Notes: generated from the sequence alone by a model not told the origin. 64,000 nt of DNA from Brevundimonas sp. UBA7664 (GCF_002483305.1 NZ_DLHQ01000008.1:24188-88187), one strand, 5' to 3'; counted from the first letter of the stretch, positions 41,189 through 50,083 are shown. Program-made: numbers and translations.

Positions 41189-42535
41189 TCACAGCATGTA
41201 GCCGATGTCGGAGGCCCCGGTCGGATAGGCGAACATCGTCGACTTCAAGTCATCGGCGGTCAGCCCATGACGGATCGCCAGGGCGAACAGGTTGATCGCC
41301 TCGTCCACATTCGGTCCCACGAGATGAGCCCCCAGCACCCGCTCGGATCCTTCCTCGACCAACACCTTGAAGCCGTAGGTGGGTTCAGCCGCAGCGCGCG
41401 CGGTGAACCAGTCCGACGCCTTCTGGCTTTTGACGCGGTAGGAAAGGCCCTGGTCCTTGGCCTCCTGTTCCGTCAGCCCGACCGCCGCCATGGGCGGGAT
41501 GGTAAAGACCACGCTGGGGACACCAATGTAGTTCGGCCGCTCCGTATTGCCGTTCAGAATGTTGGCCGCGACGACCTTGGCGTCGTGACTGGACACCGGC
41601 GTGAGGGGCGGTCCGACCTGGGCCGCGTCACCCGCTGCATAGACGGCCGGATTGGAAACGCTCTGGAGAAATTCGTTGAGTTTTAGGCGACCCATGTCGT
41701 GCTCGACCCCGGCCGCGTCGAGGCCGAGGTCGCCTAATGCGGGCGCCCGACCAGCGGCGTGGATCACCAGGTCGGCGTCGAAAGTGAGCGATTGCTCATT
41801 GGCGCGGGCATGCACCCGAAAGCCGTCGCTCGTCCGCTCGATGCTCTCGACCATCGTTTCGAGGCGCACATCCACGCCGAGTTGGCGAAAGCTGTCCATG
41901 AGCCAGCCGACCACGTCGGGATCGAACTGGGGAAGCAGCCGCTCGCTGCGCTGGAGGATGACGACTTCGGCTCCAGCCCGCGCGGCGATGTGGGAGAACT
42001 CGGCGGCGATATAGCCACCGCCGACCAGAACGAGGCGCTTCGGCATCTCATCCAGCTCGAGGAAGCCTTCATTGGTGACCAGATGCGCCTCGCCGGGGAT
42101 GTCGAGCTTCACGGGTTCGGCCCCGGTTGCGATGAGCAGGTTCCGGAACGTCAGTGTCTCCCCGTCCACTTCAAGGCTGTTCGGACCAGTGAGACGCGCC
42201 CGTCCATGGAAGGTGTCGATGCCTTTTTCGAGATATCGTTCCTCGTGCTTTTCCGGGACGGGATCGGTGAAACTCCGCTTGAAGGCGATCAGGTCGGCCC
42301 AGGCGATATGGGTATCGCCGGCGACGCCCTTGCCGCGCATCCGCCGCGCGTGATCGGCGGCGCTCGCTCCGCTGATCAACATCTTCTTTGGATCACACCC
42401 ACGGAGCGCGCATGTACCGCCGTAGGGGCGAAAGTCGATGACCACGACGCTGCGGCCGGCCGCCCGAACGCGCATGGCGCCCACCATCGCGGCGGTTCCT
42501 GACCCGATCACGACGAGATCGTATTCCTTGGTCAT
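41189..42535 (-). CDS. Pyridine nucleotide-disulfide oxidoreductase-like flavoprotein, 448 aa
   Basis: FAD-binding VVIGSGTAAMVGA, redox-type cysteines C42-x4-C47 in GGTCALRGCDPKK, second dinucleotide fold VLVGGGYIAAEFSHIAARAG, and AAGDAAQVG. The C-terminus reads FAYPTGASDIGYML and lacks the HPT/E catalytic dyad of glutathione and mercuric reductases, so it is not a second MerA in the strict sense. It overlaps the DUF1440 gene by four bases and is the last gene of the merTPA transcription unit, where it may recycle thiols or reduce metal-thiol adducts. Confidence 0.85.
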   Translation of the reverse strand: MTKEYDLVVIGSGTAAMVGAMRVRAAGRSVVVIDFRPYGGTCALRGCDPKKMLISGASAADHARRMRGKGVAGDTHIAWADLIAFKRSFTDPVPEKHEERYLEKGIDTFHGRARLTGPNSLEVDGETLTFRNLLIATGAEPVKLDIPGEAHLVTNEGFLELDEMPKRLVLVGGGYIAAEFSHIAARAGAEVVILQRSERLLPQFDPDVVGWLMDSFRQLGVDVRLETMVESIERTSDGFRVHARANEQSLTFDADLVIHAAGRAPALGDLGLDAAGVEHDMGRLKLNEFLQSVSNPAVYAAGDAAQVGPPLTPVSSHDAKVVAANILNGNTERPNYIGVPSVVFTIPPMAAVGLTEQEAKDQGLSYRVKSQKASDWFTARAAAEPTYGFKVLVEEGSERVLGAHLVGPNVDEAINLFALAIRHGLTADDLKSTMFAYPTGASDIGYML

Positions 42536-43110
42536 CGACGCAGACCCCGCGCTCGATTGAATCCGTCGCCCTCGATCCACAATCGCTGGACTGGCCGGCG
42601 ATCCCTCGCATCCACCAGGCGGTAGAGCGCTTCCGCCACGGCCGCATTGACGGCGCCGAACACAAGGTGCCCCGCGAACCCTCGAACATGGGTGAGCACG
42701 GGGTAGTCACGGTTGGGCGCGCTGTAGCCCAACGCAGGCGTCAGGCCTTCGTCGATCATCAGCGACATGGTCGCGCCGCTGACGAACGCGGCGCCGGAAG
42801 CGCCTATGCGGGTGTTGCGCCGAAGTCGCCCGTAGATGGGTCCCCAAAGCGCGCCCAAGGCGTAGTGAACCGCATTGCCGGCGCGGGCCCGCGCCTTCTC
42901 ATCCAGTCGAACGCCCAGCCGGTTCGCCATGTCCTGGGCCGCGATTTCCGCCGGGGGGCCGGGTCGAACACGTTCCTCTTTTTCTCCGACCGGTGCGGGC
43001 GTCACGCTGTAGAGCGCCGTCTGCGCCCAGTCGGTCACCTTGGTGGCGACAAGGCCGGCTACGACGCCGATGACGATGTCCGCCGCCAGCGTTCTCGATG
43101 AGTCGCGCAT
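42532..43110 (-). CDS. DUF1440-type membrane protein, 192 aa
   Basis: Hydrophobic N-terminal helix (TLAADIVIGVVAGLVATKVTDWAQTAL) and further membrane segments (GNAVHYALGALWGPIYGRLRR, ASGAAFVSGATMSLMIDEG, FAGHLVFGAVNAAVAEALYRLVD), as in YagU-like DUF1440 proteins. The ATG at 43110 follows AGGAA; the same frame stays open to 43407. The stop overlaps the flavoprotein start. Its place after merA suggests a membrane role in metal or acid stress, but no function is established. Confidence 0.75.
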   Translation of the reverse strand: MRDSSRTLAADIVIGVVAGLVATKVTDWAQTALYSVTPAPVGEKEERVRPGPPAEIAAQDMANRLGVRLDEKARARAGNAVHYALGALWGPIYGRLRRNTRIGASGAAFVSGATMSLMIDEGLTPALGYSAPNRDYPVLTHVRGFAGHLVFGAVNAAVAEALYRLVDARDRRPVQRLWIEGDGFNRARGLRR

Positions 43111-43431
43111 TGCTCGGCTTCCTGACGCTCCAGAAGGTCCATCGCCCGACGGTGGCGCGGTGCGACAGCCGAGACATGACCTCTCGGGAGGGCAACGAAG
43201 CTGGAGTTGCTTCAGGTTCCCCCTGGGCGGCGAAGATGCTTGCGATTGTCGATGGGTCTTAGAGGTACGCCCGACGAACCCGCGACGCGTGACGCCGATC
43301 CTGACGAGGCGCGTGATCAGCCAACCCGCCCCAACCGTGATGACGAGCATGAGTCCCAGGACGCCGAAAATCATCGGATCAGGCGCACAGCAGCCGATGG
43401 GTGTCACAGCGGAAGCATCGCGTCTTGCCGC
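43111..43431. other. Spacer after merA with in-frame extension of the DUF1440 frame
   Basis: No stop interrupts the DUF1440 frame from 43407 (GTG) or 43374 (ATG) downward. The extension would encode a segment with CC near its start and one strong membrane helix (MIFGVLGLMLVITVGAGWLITRLVR) followed by a Cys/Arg-rich stretch. Neither start has a good ribosome-binding site. It could be a separate small MerE/MerF-like peptide fused by mutation, or chance. Confidence 0.35.
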
Positions 43432-44862
43432 TCAACCGGCGCAGCAAGACAGTTTGCTGACGTCCTTGTTGAACGTCAGCGCGGCCAGTTTCAGGCCCTC
43501 GACGGTCGTGAGATAGGGGAAGATCGTGTCGCCCAACTGCTCCACCGTCATGCCGCATTTGATGGCCACCGCCGCGGTCTGGATGCTGTCGGCCCCTTCC
43601 GGCGCAAGAATGTGCGCGCCTAGAAGTAGCCGCGTGCCGCGATCCGCCACCAGCTTGACGAGCCCGCGCGTGTCCCTGGCCGCGAGCGCGCGAGGCACGT
43701 GGTCCAGGGTGATCATCGAAGTCTGGACATCATGTCCGGCCGCCCGCGCGGCGGCTTCCGTGAGCCCCACCGTCGCCACCTGCGGATCGGTGAAGACAAC
43801 CGCCGGCATGGCGCGGTTGTCGTAGACGTGGGTGTCGCCGTCCAAAGCATTCCTAGCGGCCAGTCGCGCGCCATAAGCGGCCATATAGACAAACTGGTCC
43901 GTCCCGGTGACATCGCCTGCGGCATAGACGCCCGCCCGTGTCGTGCGCATCCGGTCGTCGATGATGATGCCTCCCGTTGGTGCGATCTCAATCCTCATCT
44001 CGGCGAGCCCCAGCCCGTCCGAGTTGGGAACCCGGCCCGTCGTGATCAGAACGCGCTCGGCGGTGATCACTTCCGGGACGCCGGATCGCGTGAGGCTGAG
44101 TGACACCCCCTCGTCGGACGCGTTGATGGACCCGTAGACGGCGCCCGCCACGACCGTGACGCCCTCGTCCGCGAGATAGCGTTGCAGCGCCTCGCTGATT
44201 TCGGGTTCGCCCTCGGGCAGTAGGCGGGACCGGCAGACGATGGTGACTTTGACGCCCGCCCGACTGAACATCTGGGCCAGTTCCGCCCCGATATAGCCGC
44301 CGCCGATCACCAGCATCGATCGGGGCAACGCCTCCAGTTCGAGCGCGGTCGTGCTGGTCAGATAGGGCACGGACTCGATGCCGGGGATCGCCGGGATCCC
44401 CGGCCGTGAACCGGTCGCGATAATGACCTTGCCGGCGATGAGCCGGACGCCGTCGACTTCCACGCCGCCCTCGACGAGACGCGCCGCGCCTTCATGGTAG
44501 GTGATGGCGTCGTAGCCTTGCAGAACATCCTCGTACTTGGCCTGGCGGAGGTCATCGACCAGCCGGTCCTTCTGGCGAACCGTCTCAGACCAGTCCGTGA
44601 TGGCGGCCGAGGCCTGAACGCCGTCGAAACGGCTCGCGGCCCGGGCCTGGTGAAGCGGTTCGACCGCCCGGATCAAAGCCTTGGACGGGACGCAGCCGAC
44701 GTTCACGCAGGTCCCACCGATCGTTCCGGCGCCGACGAGCGCTACCCGGGCGCCCTGTTCCGCTGCGGTGATGGCGGCCGAGAAGCCGGCCGAGCCGGCG
44801 CCGACCACGACGAGATCGTAGGTCTTGGTGATATCCTGTGAGGGCGTGCAACAATCACTCAT
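43432..44862 (-). CDS. merA: Mercuric reductase, 476 aa
   Basis: Class I flavoprotein disulfide reductase: FAD loop GAGSAGFSAA, active-site Cys52/Cys57 in GGTCVNVGCVPSKAL, NAD(P)H fold VIGGGYIGAELAQMFSRAG, AAGDVTGTDQFVYMAAYGARLAARNAL, and the C-terminal vicinal Cys473-Cys474 (KLSCCAG) that hands Hg(II) to the active site. There is no N-terminal MerP-like (NmerA) domain. It reduces Hg(II) to volatile Hg(0) in the cytosol with NADPH. The ATG at 44862 is used; the alternative upstream codon is TTG. It follows merP after a 167-base gap. Confidence 0.95.
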   Translation of the reverse strand: MSDCCTPSQDITKTYDLVVVGAGSAGFSAAITAAEQGARVALVGAGTIGGTCVNVGCVPSKALIRAVEPLHQARAASRFDGVQASAAITDWSETVRQKDRLVDDLRQAKYEDVLQGYDAITYHEGAARLVEGGVEVDGVRLIAGKVIIATGSRPGIPAIPGIESVPYLTSTTALELEALPRSMLVIGGGYIGAELAQMFSRAGVKVTIVCRSRLLPEGEPEISEALQRYLADEGVTVVAGAVYGSINASDEGVSLSLTRSGVPEVITAERVLITTGRVPNSDGLGLAEMRIEIAPTGGIIIDDRMRTTRAGVYAAGDVTGTDQFVYMAAYGARLAARNALDGDTHVYDNRAMPAVVFTDPQVATVGLTEAAARAAGHDVQTSMITLDHVPRALAARDTRGLVKLVADRGTRLLLGAHILAPEGADSIQTAAVAIKCGMTVEQLGDTIFPYLTTVEGLKLAALTFNKDVSKLSCCAG

Positions 44863-45029
44863 ACTGTCTGGATCTTTCTGAATAGACTCTGCCGCCGACG
44901 AAGCGGCGTCCAACCGACATCCTGGCCTGCGTCAAGTCGCGGCGAGAGCAGGATGCCGTCACAAGCGTCTGCTGAGGGGATTCGACCCCGCGACAGCTGA
45001 TCGAATGCCGTCTTCCAAGCCGATAATGC

Positions 45030-45338
45030 CTATCGGCGCGCCTGAACACGAGCCGGATAGCCGGCCCTGGTCGACGCGAGGGCCAAGGCGGACGGCGTCA
45101 CTCGGGCGTCATCGTAGGTTACCGTCGCCACGGCCTGTCCATTCCCGCCCGGCGTCACGGTGACGGTCACCGATTCAACGCCGGGGATGCGCGAGATCGT
45201 GCGCCGGACGATGGGCGCGCACGTCACGCAGGACACATTGTTGACGTCGAGCCTCACGGTGCGTTCGGCGGCCAGGGCGGCATCCGCGGTGAAGAGAGTC
45301 GCCGCGAAAACGAGGGCGGCGCGGATCGAAAGGGTCAT
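45030..45338 (-). CDS. merP: Periplasmic mercury-binding protein, 102 aa
   Basis: Signal peptide (MTLSIRAALVFAATLFTADAALA) and a heavy-metal-associated ferredoxin-like domain with Cys37-Val-Thr-Cys40 (NVSCVTCAP) in the metal loop. It binds Hg(II) in the periplasm and passes it to MerT. The ATG at 45338 is 23 bases after the merT stop with a GGAGACTTC-like ribosome-binding site. Length and layout are normal for MerP. Confidence 0.93.
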   Translation of the reverse strand: MTLSIRAALVFAATLFTADAALAAERTVRLDVNNVSCVTCAPIVRRTISRIPGVESVTVTVTPGGNGQAVATVTYDDARVTPSALALASTRAGYPARVQARR

Positions 45339-45361
45339 GATCGAAGTCTCCGGGGGAAAAA

Positions 45362-45769
45362 TCAGGCGCCGATCAGCAGCGGCGCGACATAGGGGAATGC
45401 GAGAGCGAGGGCGACGAGCAGGGTCGCCGTCCAGAGCGCGATCTTGACGAGACGCGTCGAAGTCGGCCGGGCGCAAGTGACGTCTTCAGCACATGCGGCC
45501 CGGGGCCGGCGGTAGACCCTGAAGAAGCCGAGGCTCAGAAAGACCACGGCGGCGGCTATGAAATAGAGATGGTAGGGGGCCAGCGCCGTGACGTTGCCGA
45601 TCCATGCCCCGCTGATCCCGAGCGCGAACAACGCAAGGGGCAACACGCAGCAAGAGGTCGCCCCGATCGCGGCGGCAAGTCCTCCGACGACAAGCCACGC
45701 GCGACCGGTCGGTTCGCCGGCCGGCGCCGGGGGTCCGCTGATATCTTCCTTGCCGTCCGCCATGGACAC
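45362..45769 (-). CDS. merT: Mercuric ion transporter, 135 aa
   Basis: Three hydrophobic helices. The vicinal pair Cys40-Cys41 in the first helix (GATSCCVLPL) and the loop pair Cys93/Cys99 (RAACAEDVTCARP) match the two Hg-handling cysteine sets of MerT. The N-terminus is a short hydrophilic extension. It is the first gene of the mer structural operon, about 25 bases from the predicted transcription start, and is divergent from merR. Confidence 0.93.
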   Translation of the reverse strand: MSMADGKEDISGPPAPAGEPTGRAWLVVGGLAAAIGATSCCVLPLALFALGISGAWIGNVTALAPYHLYFIAAAVVFLSLGFFRVYRRPRAACAEDVTCARPTSTRLVKIALWTATLLVALALAFPYVAPLLIGA

Positions 45770-45798
45770 TCCTCACGCCTTCACGGGTCGATGGACAC

Positions 45799-45829
45799 AA
45801 GGTAGGGTCTGTAGTCACTACAGATACAA
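45799..45829 (-). promoter_or_regulatory. MerR-controlled merTPA promoter/operator
   Basis: On the minus strand: -35 TTGTAT (45829-45824), a 19-base spacer, -10 TACCTT (45804-45799). The spacer contains the dyad TCTGTAG-TGA-CTACAGA (45824-45808). An overlong 19-base spacer with a central dyad is the hallmark of MerR-activated promoters. The same dyad recurs twice to the right, before merC and before the MerF-like gene. Confidence 0.88.
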
Positions 45830-45841
45830 GAGGCAAAATCC

Positions 45842-46294
45842 ATGATGGACAAATTGGCCCTGCGCGATACGGCCCCACGCCTCCCCATCGGCGAACTGTC
45901 GAGGCGGACCGGGGTCAACATCGAGACCGTGCGCTACTACGAGAAGATCGGCCTGATGCCCGCCCCGGCTCGCAGCGAGGGTGGACACCGCCTCTATGGC
46001 CGCGGCCATCTGCTGCGGCTCAATTTCGTCCGCCGGGCCCGGGACCTAGGGTTCACGCTGAATGAAATCAGGGATCTACTCGAACTGGCCGAACAGCGCG
46101 ATCTTCCGTGCGCGGAAGCGCGCGTGGTCGCCGCCGCCCATCTGGGCGATGTTCGGGCCAAGCTAGCTGCCCTGCGGAAAATGGAAAAGGTGCTCGTCGA
46201 GATGGTCGCTCGCTGCGCCGACGGCGCCACGCCGGATTGCCCGATCCTGGAGGCTCTGTTTGATTCCCGGGTCGAAAACCCGCCGGCGCCGTGA
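45842..46294 (+). CDS. merR: MerR-type mercury-responsive regulator, 150 aa
   Basis: N-terminal MerR winged helix (LPIGELSRRTGVNIETVRYYEKIGLMPAPARSEGGHRLYG), dimerisation coiled coil, and three cysteines, Cys90, Cys125 and Cys133, spaced like the Hg(II) ligands Cys82, Cys117 and Cys126 of Tn501 MerR. It is divergent from merT. It should repress without Hg(II) and untwist the 19-base-spacer promoters with Hg(II), probably at all three dyads in this region. Confidence 0.92.
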   Translation: MMDKLALRDTAPRLPIGELSRRTGVNIETVRYYEKIGLMPAPARSEGGHRLYGRGHLLRLNFVRRARDLGFTLNEIRDLLELAEQRDLPCAEARVVAAAHLGDVRAKLAALRKMEKVLVEMVARCADGATPDCPILEALFDSRVENPPAP

Positions 46295-46429
46295 ACAGGC
46301 TTCTGCCCGCCGTCGGCTGGTCCGACACATCCGGGAAGCCGCGGCTTGAGCTCTGGCAGCGTTCGCAGACAACGCGTCGTGCCTCGCCGCGCAATCGACT
46401 CAACAAACTTCGAAAAGACGAGAACGCTC

Positions 46430-46460
46430 TTGTATCTGTAGGGACTACAGACCTCATTCG
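46430..46460 (+). promoter_or_regulatory. Second MerR-type promoter, upstream of merC
   Basis: Plus-strand -35 TTGTAT (46430-46435), 19-base spacer, weak -10 CATTCG (46455-46460). The spacer holds TCTGTAG-GGA-CTACAGA (46435-46451), the same arms as in the merT operator. It sits between the merR stop and merC, so merC can be induced independently of the divergent operon. Confidence 0.8.
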
Positions 46461-46535
46461 GGTGGTTCATCACGGCTGACACGCGCGCGTCCGCTGAGCT
46501 TAGATCGCCATACTCCAGTAATCCGAGGAATAACT

Positions 46536-46946
46536 ATGTCGCTCCAAGAACCCATCACCCGCACGGCTGACAAAGCGGGCGTCGTCGGCGCGATTGTCGC
46601 GGCCATGGGCTGCGCGGCGTGCTTTCCGGCCCTCGGCAGCTTGGCCGCCGCCTTGGGTCTGGGCTTTTTGAGTCAGTATGAAGGGGTCTTCATCCGCTAC
46701 CTGCTCCCTCTGTTCGCGGTTATCGCGTTGACGGCCAACGTGGCCGGCGGACTGCGTCATCGGCGATGGTCAAGAATGATCCTGGGCATGGTCGGACCTC
46801 TGTTGGCATTGGCCGCCGCCTTGCTGATGGCGAGCTTTGGTTGGCCGACGGCATGGCTTCTTTACCCAGGCCTCACGCTGATGATCGCCGTGTCGATCTG
46901 GGATCTGGCGTCCCCGCCGAAAAGGAGACTCGGCGGCGCGGCTTGA
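46536..46946 (+). CDS. merC: MerC-family mercury transporter, 136 aa
   Basis: Four hydrophobic helices. The first carries Cys26-x2-Cys29 in VAAMGCAACFPALGSL, followed by LGLGFLSQYEGVFIRYLLPLFAVIALTANVAGGLRHRRW, the typical MerC sequence. MerC imports Hg(II) for reduction, an alternative to MerT. It is on the strand opposite to merT, behind its own MerR-type dyad, so the locus encodes two different inner-membrane Hg importers. Confidence 0.92.
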   Translation: MSLQEPITRTADKAGVVGAIVAAMGCAACFPALGSLAAALGLGFLSQYEGVFIRYLLPLFAVIALTANVAGGLRHRRWSRMILGMVGPLLALAAALLMASFGWPTAWLLYPGLTLMIAVSIWDLASPPKRRLGGAA

Positions 46947-47072
46947 GTTCCCTTCTCTCCGGTACGACGGGCAATGAGTACCGGGCCTCTCAGGCTCGCA
47001 CCCGCTGTCACCTCACCTTTCGTCAGAACCGGACCCGCGGGCGAGGAGACTCAGTTCGCTGAGCCAATGCCC

Positions 47073-47103
47073 TTGAATCTGTAGGGCCTACAGACCCCAT
47101 CTC
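47073..47103 (+). promoter_or_regulatory. Third MerR-type promoter, upstream of the MerF-like gene
   Basis: Plus-strand -35 TTGAAT (47073-47078), 19-base spacer, weak -10 CATCTC (47098-47103). The spacer contains TCTGTAG-GGC-CTACAGA (47078-47094). The arms match those of the other two operators exactly; only the central triplet differs. Confidence 0.8.
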
Positions 47104-47158
47104 CGTTTCGAAGCGATGCAGCCGCATGGTTACGCGAGCTCAGATCCGGAGAAGTGGC

Positions 47159-47394
47159 GTGAGTGACAAAACCGTAGCAGCGTTCGTAGCGTTCCTGTTC
47201 GTGTGTCCGCTAACGGTGGTTTGCTGTTTGGGTCCCGCTGCGCTCGTCACGGGAGTGGTGGCTGCTTTGGGTTGGTTAAGCCAGTCGAAGCCCCTGCTGG
47301 TTTTGGCGCGGCCCTTGGCGGCATTTTCGTGCTCGCGCCCCTAGCCAGGATGATACGACGCCGCTCGTTGCTGCGGCGTAAAAGCACCCAATAG
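47159..47394 (+). pseudogene. MerF-like small membrane protein, probably frameshifted
   Basis: The GTG at 47159 (GGAGAA five bases upstream) opens a frame with a first membrane helix ending in VVCCLGPAALVTGVVAALGWL; a vicinal Cys pair in helix one is the MerF/MerT pattern. This frame then reaches a stop at 47342 with a non-membrane tail. From about 47300 another frame continues as GAALGGIFVLAPLARMIRRRSLL to a stop at 47394, giving the missing second helix and basic tail. A one-base indel near 47300-47315 would join them. It follows a MerR-type dyad. A sequencing error is also possible. Confidence 0.6.
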
Positions 47395-47533
47395 GCTCAG
47401 GTTGAATAGGGAACCCCCCATCCCCTGGTCCTTTGGTCCTCGCTCAGCAGCGGTATCTGTCCGGTCGCCGACAAAGATTCACCCGGGTGGGGCTTATGAG
47501 CCCGGCGTCATGGCCCGTCGATGAGACGACCGC

Positions 47534-50083
47534 TCAAACGATAAGCCGATCCCAACTTCCGTAGTGCTCCTGGCTGCGACGCCCGCGCGGCAAGCTCAAG
47601 GCGATCAGCGCCAAACCGGCGGCCATGCCCGCGACATCGCCGATGACATTCGATCCCTGCAGCAGCCATGGCGCGACGATCAGCCAGAGCCCGAAAAGCA
47701 CGTTCACGAACCTCAACGGTCGCGCGACCTCGGCCATCGCGATGATGGCGACCGTGACGACCAGGGCGCCGACGAGATGATCGCTGTCGGCGATGGGTGG
47801 AACCGATCCGAGCGACGCCCGGGAGAACATCAGCCAGACCCCGAGCAACGCGCTCGCCACGAGGGTCCAGGGAAGGTTGACCCCCCGGATCGACGAGGCG
47901 AAAGCCGCCGGCAGGGGATCGCCAAAACCGGGATGTCTGTCGATGGTCCCGCCGGGCAAGGCGTCGCCCCGGAAAAAGGCCGACCAGAGGGGTCTGCCCC
48001 GCCGTTTGTTGAGCACGAGGAACTGCCCCATCGCGACCAGCTCGTCGAGTGAATAGGGAATCATGATCAGCATGGCCAAGCCCGCGGCCAGGCAGAGTGT
48101 GCAGTAGGTGCCGATGGCGATCGGCTGCATGATGATGAAATAGATGCTGACGACGCCCAACGGCACCACGATGACGCCGAACAGCAGAACCATCCATGGC
48201 ATGGTGCGCCACCGCGCCCGACCGCCCATGGCCCCCATCAGAATCTCGATCATGTAGATCATGGTGCCCACGCCCCCGTCGGCCACCGGCCAGGCTTTCG
48301 ACATGTCCGAGGTGATGATGTATTCGGCGCCGTTCAGCCCGCCGGGGACGTTGAAGAACGGGTCCCAGGCACCGTCGATATGTCCGAGCTGGTAGGCGGT
48401 GAGCATCCGCGAAAGCACCAGGCCAATCGCGCCCATGACGATGATCGGCATGCGCTGAAGATAGGTCGATGGGCAGTAGCTCCAGCCCGGCGGAGTGTCG
48501 GTATCGTCCATCATCCCCTCCATGCTCATTCCCGGCATCATGGGGATGAGCAGGGTCAGGGCGATCACCAGCGCTCCGACCAGCATGTCGTTGGCGTAGA
48601 CCGCGGCGCTCGGCGCCCAGAAGAGGAGCGAAGCGCCGAGAAGCCAGACCCCGAGGGCGCCGTTGGCCCATTGGGCCCAGCCGTTTCTGGGCGACATGGA
48701 CAAGGTCGCGAACATCATGATCAGCACGCCGCAGATCAGGTCGTTCCAGCCCGTCAACGCATTCCGCAGCGCTGGATCCCAAAGGCCACGTTCCTCCGTG
48801 ACGTTGAGGATCGCGGCCGAGAACTCCGTTTGGGTAAAGGTTCCGAACACGAACGGGACCGTGGCGAGCCACAGTCCCAGTCCCATGGTCAGCCAGTGAA
48901 CCCAGAGCATGTCGAAATGCATGCCGCGCATGCCCTTGGCATGGTCGTGGATCATCTGCTGATGTTCGGCCGGCGCCACGTCGTGCGGCCGGGCGGCCGC
49001 TTTCTCGGCCTTGTCGTCCGCGACGCGGGCCGCGTTCAAGCCATTGGCGCGATACCAGGCATATGGGTCGTCCTTCAGGCCTTGAACGATGACGGGAAGG
49101 CTCTCGCGAAGCGAGCGTCGAGGCGACCAGTCCAGCAACTGGCGCGCCAGGGTCAGATCGAGCGCGTAGTGGTCGTCTGAAATATCGACCATCCAGGGAC
49201 GGATGAAGGTGTCTTCGTCCAGAACCGTGTTCTGGGCCCAGGCCCCCGCCTTCGCCGCGGCCTTGGGAATAGAATGGGTTTCCCAGGCTTCGTCATGGAT
49301 GAGGCGTCCCAGAGCGCGCTGCAGATCGTCGTAGCTCATCGCGTCGATCTCGCCCAACAGCACGGGCAGATCAGGCGGGAGCGCGGCCCGCCGGTCTATG
49401 ACGCGCTCGACGGCGTCGAGCAGATCGTCGAGATGAAGCGAGGGCTGGCCGGTGGCCAGACTTCCCGGATAAACGTGAGAACTCAGACGCCTCTCGTTGA
49501 TCCTCGCGATCTGCTGGGCCAGAAAGGCGGAGTGACCGCCATCGTCATAGACGCCGGCCGGACGCAGGTAGACGGCCGGAATCGCGCCGCGCTGCTCGCG
49601 GATCAACTGTTCGGTTCGGATCTTGCTGTCTCGATACGGCAGCGACCCGTCGAGCGGCGACTGCTCGTTGATCGGAACGCCCGGCGTCGTGGAGGCATGG
49701 ATCAGCATCGTGCTGACGAAGACGAACTGTTCGGTCTCGAAGGACTGCAAGGCGCGCAGCAGCCGCTCGGTCCCCTTGACCGTGACCTCTTCATATTTGC
49801 TGTTGGGCTCGCCCGTCAGGTCGAAATAGCCCGCCAGATGGATGACGGAGGCGATCCGCGCGCCATAGGCGACGCGGACCCGTCGGAACGCCGCTTCGAC
49901 GCTGGCGTCGTCCGTCAGATCAACGCAGACGCATTCGGCTTCGGCGGGAGGGTGTGGCGGCAAATCGCGATCGAACCCGATCACCTGATATCTTGCGGAC
50001 AGATGCCTGACGAGGGCCGAGCCGATGAAGCCGCTGGAGCCGGTGATGATGACCGTCTCGCGCTCGTCGGGCGGGGCGTTCAC
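47534..50083 (-). CDS. NAD-dependent epimerase - SPW-repeat - VKOR-like fusion membrane protein, 849 aa
   Basis: Residues 1-330: extended SDR epimerase with TGSSGFIGSALV, FVSTMLIHAS and the YRDSK catalytic pair. Residues 390-510: first SPW-type membrane repeat (WVHWLTMGLGLWLATVPFVFG, WAQWANGALGVWLLGASLLFWAPS). Residues 530-690: VKOR-like four-helix region with Cys661-x2-Cys664 (TYCTLC). Residues 730-830: second SPW repeat. The other VKOR cysteine pair is not visible. It is divergent in function from the neighbours but lies between mercury and copper genes, suggesting an envelope thiol-oxidation role. Partner and substrate are unknown. Confidence 0.82.
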   Translation of the reverse strand: MNAPPDERETVIITGSSGFIGSALVRHLSARYQVIGFDRDLPPHPPAEAECVCVDLTDDASVEAAFRRVRVAYGARIASVIHLAGYFDLTGEPNSKYEEVTVKGTERLLRALQSFETEQFVFVSTMLIHASTTPGVPINEQSPLDGSLPYRDSKIRTEQLIREQRGAIPAVYLRPAGVYDDGGHSAFLAQQIARINERRLSSHVYPGSLATGQPSLHLDDLLDAVERVIDRRAALPPDLPVLLGEIDAMSYDDLQRALGRLIHDEAWETHSIPKAAAKAGAWAQNTVLDEDTFIRPWMVDISDDHYALDLTLARQLLDWSPRRSLRESLPVIVQGLKDDPYAWYRANGLNAARVADDKAEKAAARPHDVAPAEHQQMIHDHAKGMRGMHFDMLWVHWLTMGLGLWLATVPFVFGTFTQTEFSAAILNVTEERGLWDPALRNALTGWNDLICGVLIMMFATLSMSPRNGWAQWANGALGVWLLGASLLFWAPSAAVYANDMLVGALVIALTLLIPMMPGMSMEGMMDDTDTPPGWSYCPSTYLQRMPIIVMGAIGLVLSRMLTAYQLGHIDGAWDPFFNVPGGLNGAEYIITSDMSKAWPVADGGVGTMIYMIEILMGAMGGRARWRTMPWMVLLFGVIVVPLGVVSIYFIIMQPIAIGTYCTLCLAAGLAMLIMIPYSLDELVAMGQFLVLNKRRGRPLWSAFFRGDALPGGTIDRHPGFGDPLPAAFASSIRGVNLPWTLVASALLGVWLMFSRASLGSVPPIADSDHLVGALVVTVAIIAMAEVARPLRFVNVLFGLWLIVAPWLLQGSNVIGDVAGMAAGLALIALSLPRGRRSQEHYGSWDRLIV

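Noticed and set aside
41189..47394. Organomercurial lyase (merB) or merD in the mercury locus
   Set aside because: No frame with MerB or MerD features was found; the locus is a narrow-spectrum type.
47508..48872. Minus-strand frame of 454 codons inside the epimerase-VKOR gene
   Set aside because: It is a shifted reading of the real gene, His/Arg-rich and without membrane or enzyme motifs.
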